Shown: one piece after another, positions 10,642-21,900 of the stretch
Layout: every line of letters begins with the position of its first letter
How positions within the stretch are numbered: the first letter of the stretch is position 1
Source: Lepidonotus clava
Lineage: Eukaryota; Annelida; Polychaeta; Phyllodocida; Polynoidae
Assembly (NCBI GenBank): GCA_936440205.1
Contig: OW387148.1
Location: 13,571,961-13,635,960, forward strand
DNA: 64,000 bases
Direction: 5' to 3'
Position numbers and translations under genes: made by a program
The notes under the pieces: model-generated
Database searches by the model: none
Told to the model about the DNA's origin: nothing
Seen by the model: the letters and a program-made list of their open reading frames with translations, nothing else

Positions 10642-13600
10642 CGACATTCACCAGACTCAAATTTTTATTAAAACTAATCAGCTATAAGAAAAAATTACTG
10701 TACAGAAAAATATTAACATTTTATGGATAATAGTTTCCAGAAATCATGTATGCCTATACTTTGGTAGCATTTCTTAACCTCAGATAATGTCAGTAGAGAA
10801 AGATGATAAGTATTATTTTGCATGGCCCGATGAACGTTTTCTGACTTATGTACATACTGAGTTTTATAGAAAGGATTACATGATATATGATTATGTCACT
10901 ATCCTAGAGGTTTTAAATGTAATTGTGATATTGAGGACAATTTTAACCGTATTATTATTGGGTCTCCATTTGACCGGGATTGTATTTTGACCGCTATAAT
11001 AATGGGATTATGTGTTCACGAATTGATACGACTTATAATGGTGTTCACTCGTATATAATGCTGAGATACAAAATGTGTATACATGTATAGTGAACATTCT
11101 CAGTTGTGAGTTACACGTTTGTCAGAAATTCTAGCAATGACTATTCGCCATGATATTATGTCAATATGATATATCTTACTGGTTGGGGTGTAAAGTGAGT
11201 TATTTGTGATTGAAGAACTGGAGAATTACATATTTTACATGTTTTACTTCCTTTACATCTTTTAATGTGTTTCTTTATGCAAGCAAAGTATATATACTGT
11301 TGCACCTGTTTCCACTGTATATCTGGGTTGTGTGCCCCTTCTTTTTTTTTTGCTAAATTTTAACTTTTTTAGTGTTTTATTCTGGATCCAGAATTTCTTA
11401 AAGGGAGTTTTCTATATTTTTATTTGTATGTATGTATGTATGTATGTCATAATATGATTTAGAAACCTTGGTCTTAACAAATTGATTTTAGAATCGTGTG
11501 GGAACCCTGCCTCTGGTCTGATGGGAAACTTAAGAATCTGAAGACAACAGCTTTGTTTTATTGCACAATTCAGTTAGCATATCCTGGTTTTAATCACCTG
11601 CGTTTACATTGACAGATATCAAAGTACCACATATCTGTTCTTTCTTGCTGTCTGTTGAAATTATATAATTGTGTGAATGGATATCATGCCTGCCCACTTA
11701 AACGACACACAGTTGGACTGTTACAAATATTAGAGGCCTTTCCTTCTGAAAGATTGGACTGAGATACATTGTTATAAGCTTGGTTCTTATATTCAGAAGG
11801 GATGCCTATTATTATGATTATAGCATCCTTCAAATCGTAGAACAATATGAGAAGTATTTATCCTATTATCATAACTATTAATACAATATTCTCAAACGAA
11901 TAGAATGGCTCTGTGAGGGTTGTCCGTGGAAATTTAGTTTCTTATTCAGAATACTAATAGGAGCAGTACCAACGGAAGAGTGACCTCCTATCATATGTAT
12001 ACGTTCTAGCATTGTTCCGTGGTAATGATCTACCATGGTGTATATCTTGCCCATGCCATGGTATCAAAGTCCATGTATCTGGATGTATACACATTTATTT
12101 CTATGTGTGTGTCCGTGAGTCCAAAGTCAACATTCCGTAAAACCTGGTGAAAGCATTACAAAGCGCGGGTCAACCTAGAATAGTAAAAGGACCCAAAACC
12201 AATATAAGTGACAACATTCTCAAGGAAAATGTGTTTTTGATGATTTTCCACCATTTTTCATGGTTTAGATTTTAACATGGACCAGAAAAGGATTTCCTTG
12301 ATTATATGAGTTTGGAATGTTTCATTGAATTTGTTGGTTGTGGCTCCCTTTAATGTTGCTGTGATGCTGGGCCCTTGTTTGAGCTGATGCTTATGTTCTG
12401 TTTTCTCTTATAAGGTTCTCAAACAAGATCGCAGTAATCTCAAATTATATGTCAAACATACATTTATGTGTATTTTTCTTTTGTCGATATAGTGAATAAT
12501 CATATTCAAACCATGTAAAATGATGTAAATTGTTAGTAATATTGGTTTAAAATTCTAGTACCACGTAGAATTCCCTGGAGTGTGATAAAAGGTTTGTTGT
12601 CAGTAACTTGGTCCTTCATTTCTCTAAGGGTCTGACGGAATGAAGTAAGCCGCACAAACTGTTAATGACTTGGTGGACGAATCCCATGTTTTTACGTTCA
12701 ATTCTCCCTACCACGGATAGCACTTTGTCCTGGGCTTTACCTGCAGACTGTCCCTAATCAGGGTGCATGCTGGGAAATATGTCGAAAAAATACAGCGCTT
12801 AAGTATAGAAATATTCATTAATCATGGCATTATTTGTGGTTTAAGATTATAGACCAATATCATCTATCGTTTCATTTTTCACCTATGTATGTTTATACTT
12901 TTTTAATTGACTTGAAAATTCAGTCATTACTCGGTAATTAATATCAAATATTCAGATATTTTCTATAATATTTCATGTGCTTTTGTCGACAAAATTGGTC
13001 CAAATTAATCTGCAGGTACCTAAAATACTGTAAGACCGCTATCCGTGCTAGAGAGAATTGGGTGCCTGTCGAATATTAATGGTATATAAAACAATGGTTT
13101 GAGTTTTTTGACTACCTTTTGTATTTTGCAAACCATAAAAATCCTAATTTTAGCCAGGGGTTAAAAGACGGTCGGTCTCAGAAATATGTTAGTCCATCTT
13201 GTCCAAACTTGCAACCTAAATAAGGATTTTTTTCAAGTCTTTTAACACAGTAAATGGTGTTGAAAAATGCCGAAAATGAGAAGTTCTATGGTATAATTAT
13301 TATATTTGATGAGTAAATTATCAAATAGAATAGTACGATGGCATCCCTTTCGAAAGGGATCAAACTAATTTCTCAGTAATAAATGTCATAATAAAATTAA
13401 TACTGGTTTGATAGAACCATGAAGTAATATAAAACTTGTTGATGCAAAATATCTATACATGTTTGTGACTCTGGTTTCAGAAAGTTGGTGATAATAGTTG
13501 AAATTGATATGATACTAGATGGTACATCATTATAGAAACGTGCTTAACACCCTCTGATAAGTTATTTATTCAGACTTGGGGTGTTGAGCCTCTCGGAGGA

Positions 13601-13715
13601 CGAATCTCTTTGATTACACTGTATACACTACTCTGTCTCATCATGAACTGATATATGTATGTCAACATCATGTTTAATGTCATGGTGGTGAAATAAAGGA
13701 TCTCTCTGTGAAGGA
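10642..13715 (+). other. downstream region, possible long 3' UTR of the CUB gene
   Basis: No coding signal. An ATTAAA lies 20-30 bases after the stop (about 10667), and an AATAAA occurs at about 13693 in a GT/CT-rich context; either could be the poly(A) signal, and I cannot decide. The stretch includes a (TATG)n microsatellite near 11428-11447 and a MITE at 12699-13060, so if the longer UTR is real it carries a transposon. Confidence 0.3.
12699..13060. mobile_element. CTCCCTACCACGGATAGC MITE, copy 1 (362 bp)
   Basis: The left end CAATTCTCCCTACCACGGAT and the right end ATCCGTGCTAGAGAGAATTG form terminal inverted repeats of about 23 bp. Internal landmarks GGGTGCATGCTGGGAAATAT and CTGCAGGTACCTAAAATACTG recur in the other copies at 22598, 24200, 21690 and 42548. 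Confidence 0.8.
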
Positions 13716-15385
13716 TGTTCATTTCTTGTAAACAGTTATCAACCAAGCGTCACCAAAGATGTGCCGATCTCTCAAACTGGGGACTGTCTATTAATTAAAA
13801 ATGCAGTTTTGCATGTTTTCTCGATCCCCCCGCCATCCCTCTTTCGTATATTATATCATAGATATACATTATGCATGTTTATGGTTATATGTTATATGAA
13901 TGCATAGTCTCTTATACAAGGCTGTTACATTAAATTCGGCAGCAATTTGATCTTCTTCACGCTCATCAGTGGTCATTTATTAAGCCCTAAAGTATGCAAA
14001 CAAATTACTAGATATAGTTGCATACTGCAAGACCTAGGTGGCAGCACCCTTCCATCAAGATACTTTATCATTAGAAATGAAACATTTATAGCTAGACATA
14101 ATGTATTAACCCCCAGCTCACTTTTTCATGAATAAATTGCTGGACGGCCACTCGTCACAATTGAGGTTTTAGTAGTTCTGGACCCATCTTAGGACCAATA
14201 GGTTTAATCACCTAACCAATTAAAGACTGACAAAAATATGTAAATTTTGAGGCCAGTTTCCTTTTCCTTTTTTGTTGTTTTGAAAAGCTATGCCACGGAT
14301 CATTGACAACTAGGGCTGGGTCGCTACAGGATCTGAATCGAAAAGAAAACTTGGGATAAGGACTTGTAACATAAAACAATATCTTTATTTCCATGAAACA
14401 TAAAACATAAATACATTTTCTATATGTGGATACGAACATAACTTTGACATTATTAGATAACCACACACATAATATAGCTTTGTCCCTTTGACTCATCTTC
14501 TGAAACTAAAAGTAAATCAATACATAATTATAAGAGCCTAATTCCAGCAGGACAGTTTGAGCATAAATTCTTTCATCAGTTGAAACATTTTGGGCAGGGT
14601 TATCAGCAGAAACCTTGTAAAATATCAAATTGGGAGTTCCTCGAGGTTTTATATATTTTGTGTTTTTTTCTCTCCATATTTTTTCCAGAATTGTATATAT
14701 ACAAAATGCTTTGTAGGCTTGTCTTCAGGTGGACCAAGGTTAGGTGGAATGATACCACAAGTTGCTCCGGCAGTAATTCTGGTATTCTGAGACCATGTTT
14801 TGACATTTCAGGCCGACTTTCTTTCTACAGTGATACAGACTTATATGGAATGAATAAGACTCCTCATAGGACATATTTTCCTTTGTTACTTGTTTCAATG
14901 ATTGGACAATGACAACAGTTTATGTACAGGAAATTGCCATACATACAGCTACATGACAACAACTTTGTGAACAAAGTAACAGTCATAGGCCTATCTGTAT
15001 GGGTCTGGTCCATGCACCAAGAAAGGCTAACTTTAAAAGCTATGGAAGAAAAGCATTGTTTTCAAACAACCATAACTTTATACATGAGATAAAGCAATGA
15101 GAAAGAGCACTGATACATGTACCAAAGGATTAAGAATTAATTAAACAATTCATCATGACTGGTTTCACAAAACACATGATAGAATGAGAACATTCTATTT
15201 GGGACTGTCATACCTAAAATGGGTATGGCATTTTATTATTCAGAAAAACATTATATTTTAAATCTATTTCATAAATTTATATATAGTTATTAATAAACAT
15301 TCTAAATGGGAAACTATCTCATAAAAAGCCTCATAACTCCTTATCAAGTTTTATGATTATTAATCTTCAATTACACATACATAAA
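13061..15385. other. intergenic, no gene seen
   Basis: AT-rich DNA without a convincing coding frame on either strand. The 110-codon + frame at 14580 and the 94-codon - frame at 14212 show no domain, no conserved composition and no flanking splice signals that build a longer protein. Confidence 0.5.
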
Positions 15386-15547
15386 GGGGCCTTCCATTTA
15401 GTACGTACACAAAATTTCAAAAATTCTAGACCCCCCCTTAGGCTAAAATACGCATTGAATTTGTATAGGAACGTTCGCAAATTTCCAAAATTTTCAGACC
15501 CCGCACCCCCCCCCCCCTTGGTGTGTATGTACTTAATGGAAGGCTCC
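15386..15547. mobile_element. GGGGCCTTCCATTTAGTA MITE, copy a
   Basis: The left end GGGGCCTTCCATTTAGTACG is inverted against GTACTTAATGGAAGGCTCC at the right end. Inside are two mirrored segments AAAATTTCAAAAATTCTAGA / CAAAATTTTCAGACCCC with C-tracts. Other copies are at 20142, 38908 and 54811. Confidence 0.75.
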
Positions 15548-15808
15548 AAACTCCATTTATACACTGCTTTTACCATTGTTATATACTTTCATCGAACAAT
15601 TTGCCTTTATATGCTCCATATACCTTATATATACTTGAATTAGCCATATAGCACTCCTGCCTTGTGGCTAGGCTACAGGTAAAACAGTAATCCTGTAGCC
15701 CCCATGAGGAGCCCCTTTGTTTTGACCGATAGGGGTCAAAGGTCACTAAGTTAATAAAAAGGCTAAGCACACACCCAGTCTCTCTCTTGGAGGCTAGGCT
15801 GGAGCCTT

Positions 15809-16360
15809 TTATTTAAATGTAGTTGTGTAGACTTTAGTAGCTGCCTTGTCTGCGATGAAACGGAGATGATTCATCATCCCAGAAACTTGAACTCCTGCTG
15901 ACATTGAAGCTACCATCAACGCCATAAATGCACTCACCAAAATCGCAAAGGTAAGCGCCTTTTTGTCTCCTTTAGGCAGGTATGGACGTAGGCTGAACCG
16001 GTGTTTTGAAGCCTCCGACCTCAAAGGTTTGACAGTAGTAGATTTGGCCGATAAAGGAATTTGCTCATCATCGCAGGAATCGCTGGAATCAGTGGAATCG
16101 CTTGTATCATCCTCTGCCTGCTTAGATTTGTGATGATCCTTTTTAACTCTGACTGCCAAATCCTTGACATTTTGTGTTAGGTCGGCCACCATTGACTGTA
16201 ATGACGCAGTTTGCGCCTGTTGCTCCTGTACCAGAGTGGTGAAGAACTTGAATTTTGCCAATTCGGAATCGGCATCGCCTTCCCCATCGCTAGGTTCTTC
16301 TTCCTCCTCCTCAGCAATTGCCGCCGCAATCGGCGATTTCTTAGATTCATCCTTTTGCAT
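15809..16360 (-). mobile_element. possible fossil ORF1 (gag-like) of a YR retrotransposon
   Basis: A 183-codon - strand frame with an acidic, Ser-rich N-terminus, a predicted coiled coil (about residues 38-75), an Asp/Ser linker, and a C-terminal block containing a hydrophobic stretch and HLRFIADKAATKVYTT. That last block recalls the ORF1 region of DIRS/Ngaro-type elements, but this is recognition by eye and weak. No RT, RNase H or recombinase is visible beside it, so it would be a remnant; its age cannot be judged. The alternative is a host protein with one membrane helix (about residues 135-155). Confidence 0.3.
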
Positions 16361-18368
16361 CGTAATCCAACAATTGCGTCCACGGGGAGCAATATGGCGT
16401 TGGCCACAGGCTCAACAAGTAGCTAGATACATACAGTCAAAATCCTCACCGATAAATAATCCAGAATGACCACAAGCAATCGCAGCAATCGCAGTAATTC
16501 CGAAAGATAATCGTAGTCCAAGAATAATTCCCTCAGGTAGAAATGATCCCCAAGAAAAAATTACAATCAGTTAGGAACATGTGAGGCTCATGGCGGCTAG
16601 CTAAACAATGATTGCCGCCAAATATCATGTGACCTCATGAATATTAATTAAATAGCCTCAGATACAAATGTACATGTTCCTAAAATATATATAAATATAA
16701 TAAACAGTAATTATTTATATTTTACATAAACTATTCTGAAGCTCCAGCACTTGAACAAAACTAGCTCACATTTAATTATTAATAACAACTTTTAGCTTGG
16801 GAAACTTACTTTTGCCACACAATAAAAGTAGTTTTTTACAGAACCAAAATCTCAAAAATTAAACAGACCTTTACAATAAAGTGGCACAACATGATTTGAG
16901 GATCTATAGAAGGAATCTAATATTTGTTATACGTTAAAATAGATATATTAGTCACATGTGTTCTTACTTTAAGATTAAAAAGGTATATATTGTTAATAAC
17001 TTTTCAGTATAATATTATCTACAATTCTACATGTAAATCTTTATAAACACAAAATGGTCAATAAGTGCTGAAGTGATTTCTTAAAATCAAAAATCAACTT
17101 GCCTCCCTCCAGGGCCCAATTATCTGAAAATCAACAGAAATTATTATTTTACTTGATATAGTACTTGTACCTCAATCAACCAAGGTACTTAGTACTTAGC
17201 TTAATATACTCTATGTTGAACACCCCCTCCCTCCCCCTTTCCAAAATGCTGACTCCACCCCTATGTCACTGAATGTTCTTATGGTTGAAAGTACATTAAC
17301 ACGAGATGTGATTAGTCGGTGCCAACCATGCACCACCTATTTTTGTAAACACTTTCAGTCACTATATAAGCACTTTTTAGTGCTGCCTTCATTCAGAGAG
17401 CAGGTACATGTACTAAGAAGAAGTCATGTAATAGCTACTACTTGCAGTAGATTAGACTTCCCCTGCTGGCCAATAACTATACAGAGTACATGTATACCAA
17501 AGAAGACTGGTCCCCCACACAAAAGAAGACCACCTAAACAAGTATACCAAGTGTTGGCAATCCCTAACTCACACAGCTGAGGCCTCCAGGCCAATGTGAC
17601 TCATGAACCAAAAAGGTACTCTTTTTATACGAGCTGTGTGATGATGAAAAGGTCTTCTCCCCTTGGACGGCATATGAGCTGGTAACCTTGTCCTCAAACA
17701 TACCTGACATGCTTTCTTAAGAATGACCATCAATGCCCCCGTTCTTGGGAGGGTGACCTTCACCGGACTATGACCATGACCATGGACAACCTATCTGGGC
17801 CAGTGTCAGGGCTAGAGACGCCCCACTTGAGTCATGGTTCACGGTTCATAGCTAGCACCTGGGTCAAACTTGGTTGGGGTCAATCTTCAAGGCCACAGAT
17901 GAATATAAAAACCTCAGCTTAAGGGGAGCTCAGGCAGTCTGGACAGGAAGATCAAGCTCACCCTATAGACAATCAGCCGCCAAGCTTCAGAGGACCACCC
18001 CACAACCTTCTTACCACCATTGCTTGAGTTGGCTTATCTGTCTCCCTGGCACAATAGTAGGAGCTGCTGATAGTGCAAGCTGAGTGGACACACATTCACT
18101 GAGTGTTGCCACAAGGGAGACATTGACATGTTCATGTATGGATAAGAATAAATGAACAATATTGTATATATGTATCTCATACTGGGAGTGCCTCTTCAGT
18201 ACTGGAATTGAACCCTGGTTCTGACCGCGGATACGTCTAAAATCAGACTTATTACTGAGTTAAATTTACTGGTATAAAGGAGACCTATATATACCATAAT
18301 ATATACTAACAATAGTTCAAAAAGTTAAAGACTTATTCAGACCGTTTGTACCTATAACACGACAAGAT
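16361..18368. other. intergenic, no gene seen
   Basis: This holds only short frames. A hairpin-prone GC-richer stretch lies at 16578-16640 (GGCTCATGGCGGCTAGC and GCCGCC). No transposon ends were recognised. Confidence 0.4.
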
Positions 18369-18940
18369 TCAAAAGAACTCAATTCGAAAGCAGGGCACCC
18401 TGTAGGCGTATATGATGGGATTCATTCCGCAGTTCAGGAACATTAAGGCCACCAGGAAATTCTGAACCGACTGGGTGGAGGCGACAACCTCAACAGGGTC
18501 CTCGGCCTGGAGTAGGTAGAGCCCATTCACAATTCCTGGCAACCAGCAGACTCCAAAGGTACCTGTTATAAGCAGAACTGTCTTGGCACTCCTCAACTGA
18601 GCCTGGAAGTTGGGCGGTGCCTGAGGCCCAATCGCCAGAGCAGCAATTGCCCTCATATGCTTGGATGCAACCCTGAATAGAGATACGTAAACCGCGACAA
18701 TAGTAATGGCTGCGATGAACACAGCTATGTAGATGTAGTAGAGGATGTAGCGGTTGGTTATGACAATGAAGAAGCAGGGCGTGTCGGGGGTCCAGTTGTG
18801 GTTGCCCAGAAGGGGTGGGAGGACTCCGATGGCGAAGCAGTGCAGCCACATGAAGCAGACTGCGCACACAGTTCTCCGAACAGTGATGAAGTCGTTGTAG
18901 CGGAACAGCTTGACTGCTAAGTAGCGGTCCACAGCAATGC
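18369..18940 (-). CDS. GPCR exon 3: DRY motif to stop
   Basis: The acceptor CGTCTTTAG precedes 18940; the first two bases complete the split Gly codon and give GIAVDRYLAV. It covers TM4 to TM7 (W268, CWLP, NPIIY) and stops nine residues after YAYR. The apparent Met codons upstream at 18962 are intronic. Confidence 0.85.
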
Positions 18941-21900
18941 CTAAAGACGAGACATGAGACATGGCATGTCAATCAATAAATCCTGTATTCCACTTACCAA
19001 TTTTGATGCTGCTGATTTGTATTTTCTTGGCTTTCTAAGAGAATCTGGCATGGATCCTTACATCTATATACCATTTGAAAGAGTATCACAAAACCTTTCT
19101 TTTGATGTATAACATCTGTTTTTAACTTTTATTCACTCCGTCGATATTTATTAATAGGCAGAAAATTGGTATGTGAAATACAAGAAGAAGGGGGGAGGTT
19201 CAGGTAGGTCACTATTGTAGTATTAGGATAGTGTTCAGTGGGCAATCTCGGGCCCTTTTTGGACAGAAAACTCAGTTTCAGATATCTTATTTAGCCTATT
19301 GTGCTGCCACCTGGGGGATATTGAATATACTTAGAGACAAGGATGGTCTTTGAGGGCCTATAGATCTGTCCACTTGGCCAGCTAGCCAACCCCTTATTTC
19401 TATGATATCAACATTTTTAGTAAAATGTTAATCATTCTTGATTCACAGTTATTTTCCTAGTACTATTACCCAAAACAAAACTTTATAAGCTTTTACTTTC
19501 AATATGATGTTAAATATCTAGCTGTAGGACTGGAAAGCAAAAATGGCATGTGTTAAAGCCTTTTAGCTTTGCTCACAATGTCCTACCCTAAAATCACAAA
19601 AACATGGAGGTAATTAACTTATTGAGAGAATATAATAATTCACCTTTATTTATCAACACCTTATTGACTTAGAAAACACAAGTACTAGCTCATTTATTCA
19701 GATTTGTGTCAGTACCTGACTTTGCAAAACTGCAATTATGTCTGACCTCTGTATCATGCCAGCAATACATCCCAAAGTGGACAGGTCTATTGCATAAACA
19801 AGGAGCAGAAAACAACCTTCGGCACACACAAATCATTGTTATGAAATAGTCAGCCTCAGAATCACACAATCCTCTTTGAAATGGTTGGATTTAAAGTTGT
19901 TTGCACATGCACATTGGTGGCTCTTCATCTGGGTGTCTTTTGTTCAACTTATTTTTGCTCTCAATAACATATTATCATTATTTCATAACACTAATTTGTG
20001 TACCCTGAGGGATGTGAGAACATGCATTTCTCATGAAATTCACCTAATTCTGATAATATGCTGAATATCTTTATAATATTTCTACATTGAACTTATTATA
20101 TTTTGAAAAAAGTGTAAATAAATCTAGAGATGATGTAGTAAGGGGCTTTTCAATAGGTGTATATGCAAAATTTGGGGGTGGGTAGCGGGTTCTGACAATT
20201 AGAAGAAGAACGACTTTTCTGGTCCACTGGGTACCAGACCCAGGTTATTGGTGTACACACCAAGCACCAGGGGCCAAGAAAGTTCCCGGCGTGCTACACT
20301 GATAACCTACTGCTGGTACCTAGCGACCTAGAAAAGTAATTGTCCTCTTAATTCTTAAGATGTGTTTACTTGAGGCAAAGGGGGGTAGGGGAGTCTGGAA
20401 AATGTTCTTATGTACTTAATGGAAGGCTCCAAATAATCTTTGCTCACTGACCAGTCATGAGGAACAGGGAGAGCAGCATGGTGAAGCCGGTGCCTCCCAT
20501 CCTGAGCACTGAGCAGATGAAGGGGGTGTTCAGCCGGTCCGGCCACAGGGTGGACGAAGCCTTGACGAGGCTGGACAGGCCCACCATAAGGTCAGTCAGC
20601 GCCAGGTTAAACAGGTAGATGTTGGACGGTGTCTGCAATAACATGAGGACATGTTAAGTTTAATTCACATCACCAGTACATTGTTCAATGGATGAAGCCT
20701 TGAGCAGGCTGGACAGGCCCACCATAAGGTCGGTCAGTGCCAGGTTAAACAGGTAGATGTTGGACGGTGTCTGTAATAACATGAGAACATGTTGATTTCA
20801 ATTTACATCACTAGTACATTGTTCAATGTCTGCAACAATGTGAGAACATGTCAAGTTCAATTCACATCACTAGTACATAGTTGGACGTCTGCAGCAACAT
20901 TAGTATAATGTCGAGTTCAATGCACATCACCAGTACATTGTTCAATGTCTGCAACAACATTAGAACATTTTAAGTTCAATTCACATCAATAGTGCATTGT
21001 TGGAAGCTTGTAACAACATGAGAACATGCCGAGTTCAATTCAAATCATTGTCAAGTCATGTACAGAATCTGCAATAACACGAGAAGATGTTGAGTCTAAT
21101 TGAAGTAATTCACATCACTAGTACATTGTTTGACTTCTGCAACAACATTAAAACACATCAAGTTCAATTTACGTCATTAGTAAGGCAAATGTCACTTCAC
21201 GAAAACTTATTTTTACTCTCCATTGAAATTTGTGGCTATCAAGGGTCATGAAAAATGAATTAAATGGAATTGAAAGATCTCATTTACAAGTCTTTGCAAG
21301 ATGTGCCTATAGATCCAGATAAGGTCTTGTGAAGGTGTCCTTGCCTATAGATCCAGCAATGGTCTTGTGACGGTGTCCTTTCCATTACCTTAAAGATGCT
21401 TTACCATCCAGCAAGTCAACCAGCTCCAGGTTTAACAAGTATGTATACATTGGATGGTGTCAACAACACATTTGAAGCAGATGTCAAATTCAATTCACAT
21501 CATCATTGATATGTCAAGCATCATGCAAGACACAACATAGGACATTTTTTTTATCACCTTTACAAAATGTTACACATCTTTTTACATAATAACAAGGCAA
21601 TTTGCTCACAAAAGGAAAGAGGAAATCTCGGGCTTAACAAATGTAGAATCTTTTTTGGAAATTTGCATCTCTACACATTCAATATTTTTAATTGTTTTGA
21701 ATATTCATTCATTATATAGATATATAAGAACTATTTATTTGTTTTACATAGTTTTTCCAGGGGTTTTGTCTAACAAATCAGCCAAAATGAGCCTGTAGGT
21801 GCTTTAAATACTGTAAAATCGTGGTAGGGAGAACTCCAGCAAGTTTGTTATGTCAAATTCTCAAAGCCACGGATAGCTGTCTGCATGAATTTTGGGCTAC

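Noticed and set aside
18490-18972. 160-codon frame overlapping GPCR exon 3
   Set aside because: Shadow frame of the real exon.
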